Shown here: one piece after another, positions 9,292 to 18,971 of the stretch | Position numbering within the stretch: the first letter of the stretch is position 1 | Layout: each line of letters begins with the position of its first letter | From: Chara braunii | Taxonomy: Eukaryota > Streptophyta > Charophyceae > Charales > Characeae | DNA length: 36,821 bases | Reading direction: 5' to 3' | Assembly (NCBI GenBank): GCA_003427395.1 | Contig: BFEA01000217.1 | Span: forward strand, 611,629 to 648,449 | Translations under genes and position numbers: made by a program | Notes under the pieces: model-generated | Database searches by the model: none | What the model saw: only the letters and a program-made list of their open reading frames with translations | Told to the model about the DNA's origin: nothing

Positions 9292-11030
9292 TGTGACGAA
9301 CGCACGATTTTCTGCGCGGAGGTTGCTGTGGGAAATGGGTTGGGTTAGCCGGGTGAGATGTGTGGAGAGGGTCGGCTAGGTTAGTTGCATGGATGCCCTC
9401 GTCTCTTTTTGTTTTTGCTGGAAGTTGTCGGATCGGTGTTGGGAAAATCTCGTGCCAACGGTTGGGTAGTCGCGCCTTAGCGAGTGCGAGAAATAACTAT
9501 ACCATAGCTTCTTTCTTATTTCGCTGTGAGCACTGGGAATTTTGGCGTGATCATCGCGCGAGAATGTCGTTTTTCTTGTTTCAAATTTCAACTGATGACG
9601 AAACCCCGTGGACTCCCGAAATTATTTTTCCTTCGCCTATTCGGAATTTTCCTTTGCAATTAGGACTTAAGCTAGGAATTTAGGCACCTTTTTAATTTTT
9701 TCGCGCGACGTTTCTTGCTTACGCACGCCTTGTCGCGACAAGATCTATGCTCTGACTTTTCCGCGCCTTAATCTTGTGTGTAACTGTCGTTTTTGGCGGG
9801 CGCGATTGTTACTGTATCCTTCTTCTTTCTTGGTTTCCTCGTGTTTGCCCGCCTTCTCTTTCTTCCTCGGCATGCATACTCTGTTCTAATTGGCCGGAGT
9901 GCCTGCATGACCGGATCGATGCGTGGAGAGTGGCTACGACCCCCACGCCGCGGCCTGGCCATGCAGACGTAGGCACTTCCTCTCTTCTCTTTTTGTCCAC
10001 CTGGGATTAATCCCATACCTTTCGTGTAGGCATGCATGATATAAATTTGGGAAGCGCGATTAGTTTCCTCTCTAAGAATTTCAGGGTTAGCGCGATCAGT
10101 GAGAGTCGGCTAACGAGCAAGTTTGGAAGGTAAGTGAGTGCGAGAGTTGGGCGATCCGACGAGGTGGTGTCGGGTATGCGGGGTTGACGTGCGGGGCCGC
10201 GACGGACTGTGCGACACGGGTGAACATGGCTTGCATGCTCTAACCAGGCGGGGTGACGACTCTTCGTGGATACGTGGTGACGGACTGCCGGTATCGGGGG
10301 TGTAGAGCATCAAGAGGAAGAGAGAGAGAAGTTGTGGGTGTGGGGTGAGGTTCTTTCCTGTATTCCTCTGTGTAATTTTGGATCATGGTATGGCCGATTT
10401 TATCGCGGCCTTTTGGAACTTCTTTTTGTAAATCGCCTCAGATTTTTATTGCGCATGTATGCATGGAATGAATGTGAATTCCCTTTTCCTAGTGACCTTT
10501 TCAGATTTCCCATTTTTGCTTTGCGATGCCTGTTTCGTCTCTGACTACTACTCACTTGCGTGAGCTATACGCTCAGATCTGATTGAAAATGCTTGTCATG
10601 GATGTTTTGGGTTTAGCCGTTAACTTTCGATCACCAAGAAGATTGTCCTTTCCCCTCTTTCCTTCTTTTTATCACATGTATGGCATGAACTGACCAAATC
10701 TCACCCAACGTAGCATGAGTAAGATAATTGCATGCATGACAAACGCGACCGGTACACTAAACCAGCCCGCTGTTTTTCACGAGCGCGCTCGCGAACGACT
10801 CCGATCTCGAGAGAGCCGAGTTGCCGCATACGTGATCGTTCGGCAAGTCGGCCTTAACCCCGTATAAGGATGCAGGGGACCAAGCTTGCTAACGGATATG
10901 GCTGCGGGATTTCCCTCTTGGATGTTCGACCGTGAGAACCTGAGGGACCCGAAATATCGCGAATACTGGGAAAACGAGCAACTCCGACGGCGGGGGAGGT
11001 TAGGAAATCCAGAATTCCCCTGTCTGACCG
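9292..11030 (-). mobile_element. LTR-like element family A, inverted truncated copy A3
   Basis: TGTGACGAACGC at 9292 is the reverse complement of the family's CGTCACA end. Diagnostic blocks follow in reversed order, such as GATCGATGCGTGGAGAGTGGCTACG at 9914-9938. A short GA tract near 10313-10330 replaces the CT tract. The match ends inside the antisense open frame near 11030, where Helitron sequence begins, so the outer ~500 bp of the unit are missing. No second half is found on the far side of the Helitron, so simple insertion of the Helitron into A3 is not demonstrated. Confidence 0.6.
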
Positions 11031-11041
11031 CTCCACTTTAG
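10898..11041 (+). pseudogene. Truncated family A antisense open frame in copy A3
   Basis: An ATG-started 47-codon frame. Residues 10-41 match the conserved segment of the family A antisense frame: DRENLRDPKYREYWENE, then arginine-rich residues, then PEFPCLT. The match stops at the Helitron boundary and the frame ends in TAG three codons later. The orientation agrees with the inverted orientation of A3. Confidence 0.5.
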
Positions 11042-14000
11042 TTGAAAGTTTGCAATGCGCCGAACAAAGAGCACGCCACATGCACAAAGAGCGCCATCGC
11101 CAGTACAAGCAAAGACACGCAGATAATATTCAACCCCGAATCCACAACGCACGTCTTTACACATGAACACTTTTTGCTCAACAACTTCAAATCCAAATTG
11201 TGACTCTCAGTGACAGAACATGCTGCACATACTGCAAAGCGGAAAAGTGGCCCCACGAACGCACTTGGACTTCACTATGATGTCTCAGAGGCAAAGTTGA
11301 ACCACCACTCTGGACATACCCTGAACCGGGCAGTCCTCCTGACCGGATTCTTCGTTTGTGGGGAAGTGACGATCGCTATGGCCGACTCCTTCGATCACGA
11401 GCCCGACAATTCAATAATGCACTTGCCTTCGCGTTTCAGACTGTCAAAAAAACACAAATGTCACCCGGACATTGGCAAGGAATGCTCATAATCGAAGGAC
11501 ACCTGCGGCAATTTTTAGGACCTCTCATGTCGCAGGAAAACCAACAGCCATCTTTCGCTCAGATTTATATATACGATCCCCTTGACCAAAATAATGCAAC
11601 AACTCTCCGCCTCCATGGATTCAATCTACCGCCAGACATGCCGTTAACACAGCACAACAAATAAAAGCCCTCCTACGCCGGTCCAACCGTTGGGTTCAAG
11701 ATTTCATAACAATCTCCGAATTTCCTGACCACATGATACAAGATCATAAAATTGTTATCAATCCTGATATGTGTCCGTCAACCGGATATATGCGTAGATA
11801 TAATAGGCCAAAGGCATTGCAAGAACTTTGTATCCTTATGCGAGATGAGCCTCTCAGGCGTGAAATTGTGATACATCGCCGAATTGGTGGCACTGTAGCT
11901 ATTGCTGACACAAATCGAGTGTTTGATCCACTGCACTATGTTCTGCTTTTCCTGTCAAGCAAGAATGAATGGGCTGCTGAAGAAGGCACACATTTCGATT
12001 CTGACATTCACAATATTACAGCATTCGAATTTTATATTTTTCATCTTAATACATGTCCAACAGAACAAACAACGATTTTCCGTGCGTCCCGACTCTTTCA
12101 AGAATACGTCCGCATGACCTTTGCAAAGATCGAAAATGGGCGCCTTCTGTTCGACCGTCTACGCCAGAAAGAGATCTGTGCCGAACTTTACCATAATCTC
12201 CGTGATCATCTCATGCGTTATGATAACGCTGAGAACGTTGGTCAGCGTATTATTTTACCTGCAACTTTCACCGGAGGTCCTCGTGATATGCATCGACGGT
12301 ACCAAGATGCAATGGTTGCTATCCAACAACTCGGTGCCCCGAACCTCTTTATCACAATAACATGTACTTCCCACTGACCGAAAATTGAACAAATTCTTCT
12401 TCCTAATCAGCGGCCTGCAGATAGACCGGATCTGCTAGCTCGTGCTTTTAAAAGCTATCTTCAACAACTCATACATGACATTCACTCTTCTCATATTTTC
12501 GGTGCGACCGCTGCATATGTTTACTCTATAGAGTTCCAAAAACGTGGTCTCCCGTACGCTCACATAATCGTTCTCCTTGAAGAAAATGCCAAGGTTTCCA
12601 CACCTCAACACATAGATAACATTGTATGTGTTGAACTACCGCAAAACGCCGAATTACACGACCTCGTCTTAACTCACATGATCCACAACCCGTGTGGTGC
12701 ATGCAATCCGCAAGCTTCCTGCATGCACAACGATCGTTGCACGCGTTACTTCCCCAAAGACTTTTCAAACTGAACCACCTGGAACAAAGAAACAAGATAT
12801 CCCATCTATCGCCGCACGTTCACCGTCAGATAGAGGAACTACTAATGTCCATCACGATGAACTGATCGATAATTCCTGGGTAGTACCTTACAACCCCTAT
12901 CTCCTCCTACAATATCGAAGTCACCTCAATACCAAGATTTGTGCATCGACGGCAGCTTGCCGATATATGTTCGAGTATATTCTCAAAGGACCCGATCGCG
13001 CAATGGTCATTGAAGCCATTGACAATAATGACGAAATACAGATATATCAAGATATGCGAACAATCAGCGGCGTTGAGGCCTGCTGGCGTATCTTCGAATT
13101 TCCACTATCAGAACGCTACCCTCCTGTAATTGCACTACCGGTTCATACATAAAATAAACAACGCATATACTTTAGAGAACATCAGGCTCAACACATAGCA
13201 CACAATCCACCCCTGAAACCGAACTCACCACATGGTTCAAGTGGAACGGTGCACGAGTCCACGATCCTGAAGACAGTAAACCACTCTATAAAGACATGGT
13301 TTATAGATTCCGATTTGACAAGAAAAAGAAAGAGTGGGTTCTCAGACAACGCTCCGCTAATACAATTGGACGAATCCACACCATCCATCCAAATGCAGGT
13401 GACACGTTCTACCTCCGTATGCTGCTCAATGCTCCTCATTCTCGCGGTGCGACATCATTCGAAAACTTGTGTACAGTTAACAGTAAGGTCCATCCAACAT
13501 TCCAAAATGCATGCAAAGCGTTAGGTCTTCTCAACGATAACACACAATTCGATGATGTTATCGATGATGCTATTTTAACGTCATCCTCACCAATGGTGCG
13601 CGATCTTTTCGTCCATATCATTCTGCGTTGTGCCCCCGCCGACCCAAATGAACTATTGGAAACGCAATGGGACCGTATGATTGACGATTTTCGTAGAGGC
13701 CTCACCGGAGCATATATCTCAGACGACATTCTAAAAAACATGGTACTCCTAAACATCGAAAGCCGCCTGCAAAAAGAAGGGAAGGAACTTGAAGACGTCG
13801 GCCTTAACCCACTCACTCCCGCAGATCGGAATTAAGCGACTCGCATTTCCCAAAGACCACGTCGAGAAGGAATTCCTAGGCTGATAGATGATGAGATATC
13901 TTACGACAAACAAGAACTACAACGTACACTTGATATGAATCTCCCACGACTCACACCGTCACAGCATGCAGTATTCCAATGTGTAATTAATGATGCGGAA

Positions 14001-15321
14001 AATGTCAAGCGCCTCTATCTATTTGTTGATGCGCCTGCAGAAAACCGACAAAACATTCTGCCTCAACAACATACTAGCGCATATACGCCTCCATGACCAA
14101 ATAACACTTTTTGTCGCATCCAGCGGCATCGCAGCTACATTTTTGGACGGCGACCGTACTTTTCACTCTCGCTTCAAAGCACCACTCACGCCTACAGAAG
14201 CATCAACTCTTGACATTCCCAAATAGAGCACCTTGGCACAACTCATAAGAATGGCCGCTGTGATCGTCTGGGACGAAGCCCCAAGGATGCACAGATACCA
14301 CATAGAAGCGCTTGACAGGACTTTGCGAGATATTTGTTCGTCCGACCAACCATTTGGAGGGAAAATTATCGTTCTTGCAGGTGACTTCCGACAGATTCTC
14401 CCTGTCATCACAAAAGGAACCCGCACGCAAACAATCAACGCGTGCATAAAATCTTCTAAACTATGGCGTTGCTTTGAGACAATCCACCTTTCTGAAAACA
14501 TCCGTGTACTCACTCAAAGCAACATCGCCGAAGCACGCGATTATGCCGCATGGTTGTTGTGCCTCGGCAATGGCGAACTTATTCCTCCACTTAACACAAC
14601 ACTTGACACCATCGAACTCCCCCCTCACCTGTGCCTTCATGGAGGAACAACATACCTCATTGGATGGACCTTTCCTGCCCTCTCAACAAATTCAAACAAC
14701 CCTCTATGGCTTGCTGAGCGCCTGATCCTGACGCCCAAAAACAAAACATTCGCCACCCTCAACACTATCATATTAAACCAATTTTCGGGGCCTTTGATCA
14801 CGTCTCTCAGTGTTGATACACTCCTCCCGAATGACAACAATCCTGACGTCTCTACAGACAATCTCAACACCCTGGACCTCCCCTCCCTACATATTGTCCA
14901 CATGAGAAAAGGGGCACCCGTTATTGTCTTGCAAAATATCGCTATGTAGAACAGTTTGTGCAACGGAACACGCTTGATCGTTGATGAAATTACCAACAAT
15001 AGGCTCCTGCATGCACGCACCCTTCCTTCGCTGCGACCAGTTCTCCTCCCACGCATTCTATTGACTATCACTGATCAAAGCAGCCCTTTCCCTTGGCAAA
15101 GAAGACAATTGCCTGTCCGGCCTGCATTTGCGATAACTATCAACAAATCCCAAGTCCAATCCATCAAACACGCGAAAATTGATCTTTAGCAACACGCCTT
15201 TGCCCACGACCAACTCTACGTCGCTGCCTCTCGTGTCGGAGATCCATCCCATATTCGTTTTGCACTTCCCAACGATGCTAACCAATCAACAAACATTGTA
15301 TACAAAGAAATACTGGCATAA
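11042..15321 (+). pseudogene. Helitron Rep-helicase (HUH nuclease plus PIF1-like helicase), broken
   Basis: An intact protein would nick and rejoin single strands during rolling-circle transposition and unwind DNA. The order is a degenerate N-terminal region with a CTYCKAEKW zinc-like motif (about 11222), the Helitron N-terminal domain (11733-12374), the Rep nuclease with FITITC motif and GLPYAHI, the paired-tyrosine motif RYMFEYILKG (tyrosines at 12964 and 12976), and a PIF1-type helicase with Walker B WDEAP (14269-14283), GDFRQILP and a C-terminal TINKSQ...QLYVA. In-frame stops lie at 12375 (TGA), 12771 (TGA), 13150 (TAA), 14224, 14947 and 15187 (all TAG), with frameshifts near 12836, 13215 and 14045. 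The HUH motif reads YAH at 12555-12563, so the first metal-binding histidine is lost. A one-base frameshift falls inside the Walker A motif (about 14037-14058). Confidence 0.9.
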
Positions 15322-16246
15322 TACTTACATCGTTGTTCCTGCTTTCCATTGTTCTGTGTACAGGTGTTTCGACGACAACGCCGCCAATGAAAAAAAGTAA
15401 AACTCTCCCTGACAAAAATGACAGCATGTCGACAACCACGACTCCGGCTGCTACTCATACGTCCACATCTTTGCCTGCCACAAAATGTTCACCACATACA
15501 CCTCCACCTTTATCACCCGCAGCTTCCCTAACCACTCCACTTCAATCTACATCTCATACATCATCTTTGCTAACTGATCCGTCTTTTCTTGAGCAACATG
15601 GCTTAGACGACGTGACTCTCAACCAACTTGATCAAGCGTGTTCCGTTGCGACCAGTTCTCCTCCCACGCATTCTATTGACTATCACTGATCAAAGCAGCC
15701 CTTTCCCTTGGCAAAGAAGACAAATCCCTGTCCGGCCTGCATTTGCGATAACTATCAACAAATCCCAAGTCCAATCCATCAAACACACGGAAATTGATCT
15801 TCAGCAACACGCCTTTGCCCACGACCAACTCTACGTCGCTACCTCTCGTGTCGGAGATCCATCCCATATTCGTTTTGCACTTCCCAACGATGCTAACCAA
15901 TCAACAAACATTGTATACAAAGAAATACTGACATAATACTCACATCGTTGTTCCTGCTTTCCATCGTTTTGTGTACAGGTGTTTCGACGACAACGCTGCC
16001 AACGAAAAAAAGTAAAACTCTCCCTGACAAAAATGACAGCATGTCGACAACCACGACTCCGGCTGCTACTCATACGTCCACATCTTTGCCTGCCACAAAA
16101 TGTTCACCACATACACCTCCACCTTTATCACCCGCAGCTTCCCTAACCACTCCACTTCAATCTACATCTCATACATCATCTTTGCTAACTGATCCGTGTT
16201 TTCTTGAGCAACATGGCTTAGACGACGGGACTCTCAACCAACTTTA
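15032..16246 (+). repeat. 615-bp direct tandem duplication inside the Helitron
   Basis: Unit 1 spans 15032-15646 and unit 2 spans 15647-16246. Matching landmarks are exactly 615 bp apart. Each unit holds the last ~95 codons of the helicase, the gap and the start of the next protein. By eye the units differ at about 14 positions, so the duplication is younger than the element but not fresh. TTCCGTTGC occurs at both unit ends (about 15641 and 16245), suggesting recombination at a short shared sequence. At the equivalent codon unit 1 has TAG (15187-15189) and unit 2 has CAG (15802-15804). Confidence 0.95.
15647..15936 (+). pseudogene. Duplicated C-terminal segment of the Helitron helicase
   Basis: This is the unit-2 copy of the helicase end. 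It is open from the duplication junction to a TAA at 15934-15936 and contains the TINKSQVQ, QQHAFAHDQLYVATSRVG and KEIL motifs. PIF1-like helicases normally read SQGQT here; the glycine is replaced by valine in both units. The copy lacks the rest of the helicase, so it would have no activity alone. It preserves the CAG codon that became a stop in unit 1. Confidence 0.8.
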
Positions 16247-17015
16247 CATTCCGTTGCCCGCTCCAGCGAATGCACTTGCAACTATCACAACGCCTGCCAC
16301 TACGCATACGTCCCTTTGACCATATTACCAATCACAATCCACTCCAGAAGACGACCCCCAAGAGTACAAAAAATGGGGCGGGTGGCACCACGTACTCCAT
16401 CCTGACACTATAGAACACATCATTGACCAGATTCTTTGGGAAGATTTCCTGCCAACAGATTACACTGTTTTTTCCCCCTCTCTGTACGCATTCTTCGCTT
16501 CATACAAGCACAAGCGTGAACAAGAACTAAATCGTCTATCGCCTTATCCCTCTGCAAATACAACATTCACCTGCTCCAAGACATTTTTCTTACAACTACT
16601 CCAACGTGGCCATTACCGATCTACAAGATCTCGCGAAGGCCTCGCAAAGTACCAACACGATCGCATACTCGATGCCTACCACAAATATGCCTTCATCGCT
16701 TCCGTGTAGCCCAAACCACCTCCCCTCCTCTTACCAACTCACGAAACAGACCCTCACTGGTGGAAACCACTCGAACGATGGGGATGTACACATGCAACAG
16801 CAGTGATCCACGACATACTCACTTCCCGACACACCATCTCCATGTACAACATTCCCCACTCCCCCCGAACTTGGGAATATCTCAGCGATCTCATCGCCGT
16901 CCATCACCGCGAAGCACAATGCCAACTACCTCCCTTTCACATCTACAGGGCAGACATTGTCCAAAAAGCAGTTTCCTTCCTCCAAGGTCCGACCTCCTCC
17001 AACCGTCCGACATGA
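15948..17015 (+). pseudogene. Helitron accessory protein, ~356 codons, family unknown, two in-frame stops
   Basis: One frame runs 356 codons across this span, interrupted only by TGA at 16317-16319 and TAG at 16707-16709 and ending in TGA at 17013-17015. The N-terminal ~120 residues are Ser/Thr/Pro-rich (STTTTPAATHTST-like) and low in complexity. The rest is rich in Trp, His and Tyr, with motifs KKWGGWHHVLHPDTIEHI, FSPSLYAFFASYKHKREQE, HWWKPLERWGC and PRTWEYLSDLI, and looks like a folded domain. The central part begins without an ATG, so a simple gene finder would miss it. The N-terminal part also exists in duplication unit 1 (15333-15689). A pyrimidine-rich stretch ending TGTACAG (about 15951-15978) resembles a 3' splice site, so the real start could be spliced. 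I recognise no family; accessory proteins are known in other Helitrons, but nothing links this one to them. Confidence 0.5.
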
Positions 17016-17409
17016 AGATTAGCGGGAGCTTCGCCAAGGACACAAGAATTGCGGCAACTCGGTCCAGCACGATGTTACAAGAATTGCAGCGACTCACAGA
17101 GACTACTACGATGAACTCGGCTCCGCATATAAAAAGGCAGATACAAATTGTCCTGTGCGTTCCCTTGCTTTATTGAAGACTTCATTGTTTTGGTTCTACG
17201 TTGTTATCAAATGATTGATTCATAGCATTGTTTTTGTCCCACATTGTTATCAAATAATTGGTTCGTTATTTTCAGACCCATTCTGTAATTCGTTCGTTCT
17301 TCAACCTGGGCCTTAACTTCTCCTTCGTTTTGTATGGACACATCCCTCACATCTACCCATCCCTTCTTCACACCTCGGCCTCCCACTTCTTCTTCCTACC
17401 TTCTGGTCT

Positions 17410-17429
17410 GCCGCGGGCGAAGCCGCGGC
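17410..17429 (+). other. Candidate Helitron 3' terminal hairpin
   Basis: GCCGCGG at 17410-17416 and CCGCGGC at 17423-17429 form a perfect 7-bp GC stem with a 6-base loop (GCGAAG). A GC-rich hairpin some 10-15 bases before the 3' end is typical of Helitrons. The expected CTRR end is not seen after it, so the exact terminus is uncertain. Confidence 0.55.
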
Positions 17430-17440
17430 GGGTCCCCTTG

Positions 17441-17586
17441 TTGGAATAATCATTGCTCACCAACGGCGAGACAAATGGATGAAATGTGACCTAGCTCCAA
17501 CAACGACGCACTTCTGCTCGACAAACACACAACACCGCGACCAACCACCACCACTTGACACGGCCCTCTATACCGCCCCACCCTCA
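17441..17586. other. Unannotated spacer between Helitron and gypsy element
   Basis: No gene or repeat is recognised. Its last five bases (17587-17591, CATCG) are the left copy of the gypsy element's target-site duplication, so this is the DNA into which that element jumped, continuing at 29018. Confidence 0.5.
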
Positions 17587-17591
17587 CATCG

Positions 17592-18958
17592 TGTTACATG
17601 CCCAGTTGGGCGATGTACATATATAATCAAGGATCCGCAATGTGATGAAAAGGACTAAATGGACAATGCAGTGCAAGTAAAATCTCAACAAGCAGTGTGC
17701 ATTCTAATACATACAAAAATGGTGCTTTATAGCGCAGTGGAAGACTTAGATACAAGTCATGACTTGATCGAGACTGACCTTTGTCACGTGGTGCAAGATA
17801 GCGCAGCAGAATGCTAGAATATAATGACTAGCCCAATCAATGTTGCAACACATACCAAACATACATCATCCTCATCACAAGGTGTGAAGGGGGCCTGGCG
17901 CTACACACAAGAAGAATGTGCCAGGTCCAAATCACGCACAGACGAAGAGGAGGGGAACAAACGAAGAGGAGGGGGAGAGATGGGAATGTTGTCAACACCA
18001 AGTCTTTGTTACAAGTCCCAAATAATCCTTCGTCAAAATATATGAAGCCCAATGTCGAGTCTGGATCCAAATGTCACCAAGCCCGCTCTCTCATAGTCTG
18101 CTGATGCAGTGAAGTCAGGTAGCGAGAGGGTGAGAGGGAGATGGTGGACTAAGAAGAGGAAGAAGAAGAACTCTCTCTCTCTCTCTCTCTCATATGCCAG
18201 GTACTAACCTGTGAAGATGGCTCTGTGCTGCAGGTACCTCGAAGGCGAAGCTGGAGCTATGGAGCTGCAGGTAAGTATCCCTGGCCTCCCCCCAATCTCT
18301 CTCTCTCTAGTACTACTCTAGCTCCTAAGAGCGCCCAGCGCTGAAGACTACTGCTAACGCTACAAGCGCCGAGCGCTGAAGACTACTGCTAGCGCTACTA
18401 CTACTCCTGTAGCGCTCCTCCAGAGTGCTGCTGCCAAATCCTGAAGACTACCTCCTGCCTCCTGAACTACACGTGAAGTGCCTGGGAAGTACCTAGGAAC
18501 TGCCTCCAGGCCTGCAGGGCGGGCGAGTCCTATATAGTGCTGACCCGTCCAGGAGGCTGCTCTTGCCAGTGCCAAAACATGCCAGACCCTGGCGTTGAAG
18601 CTCAACCAGGGGTCGTCTTTAAAACAAGCCCAAAATGGCATGTGCTAAAACCCTGGTTTGGTGCCTGAGTTTCAGGGCGGGTCGATCTAATGAGGGCCTG
18701 AAAATGGCCCTCAGTTTCAGGCTGAAAACACTCAGGGCCGGAAAGGCCCTGATTTAGCCTGAAACGACACAGGGCCTGTAGGCCCTTGTTTTTAGGCTTT
18801 TAAGCTGAAACGACACGGGGCCTGTAGGCCCTTGTTTTCAGGCTTTTAAGCTGAAACGACACGGGGCCTGTAGGCCCTTGTTTTCAGGCTTTTGGCCTGA
18901 AAATGTCACGGGCCTGAAAGGGGGCCCGTGCAGCCTGTTGCAGGCGCAGCATGTAACA
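17592..18958 (-). repeat. 3' LTR of the gypsy element
   Basis: 1367 bp, bounded by TGTTACATGC and GCATGTAACA. It is 54 bp longer than the 5' LTR, largely because it has an extra copy of a ~46-bp repeat (18765-18898) and a longer CT tract (about 18174-18191). A TATA motif lies at 18529-18536 on the minus strand. Confidence 0.95.
18765..18898. repeat. Three tandem ~46-bp repeats with a GGGCC palindrome (3' LTR, U3)
   Basis: Three copies of a unit built on CTGAAACGACACGGGGCCTG followed by TAGGCCCTTGTTTTCAGG. Each contains the palindrome GGGCCTGTAGGCCC. The 5' LTR has two copies (28857-28946). The repeats lie upstream of the TATA motif in the element's orientation, where enhancer-like repeats often occur. 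Confidence 0.85.
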
Positions 18959-18960
18959 CA

Positions 18961-18971
18961 CCCCCCTCCTT
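18961..18971 (-). other. Polypurine tract (plus-strand primer) of the gypsy element
   Basis: On the minus strand AAGGAGGGGGG lies two bases before the 3' LTR, exactly where the polypurine primer for second-strand synthesis is expected. Confidence 0.8.

Larger units (their letters stand above)
11031..17440 (+). mobile_element. Helitron (rolling-circle transposon), decayed
   Basis: The stretch carries a Rep-helicase polyprotein (about 11042-15321), a second protein (about 15948-17015) and a candidate 3' terminal hairpin (17410-17429), the order expected of an autonomous Helitron. The left limit is set by where copy A3 similarity stops. Helitrons usually begin TC and end CTRR; I see no unambiguous version of either, and the bases after the hairpin (GGGTCCCCTTG) do not contain CTRR. 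Ends are therefore approximate to tens of bases. Several in-frame stops and frameshifts show the copy is not autonomous now. Confidence 0.75.
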
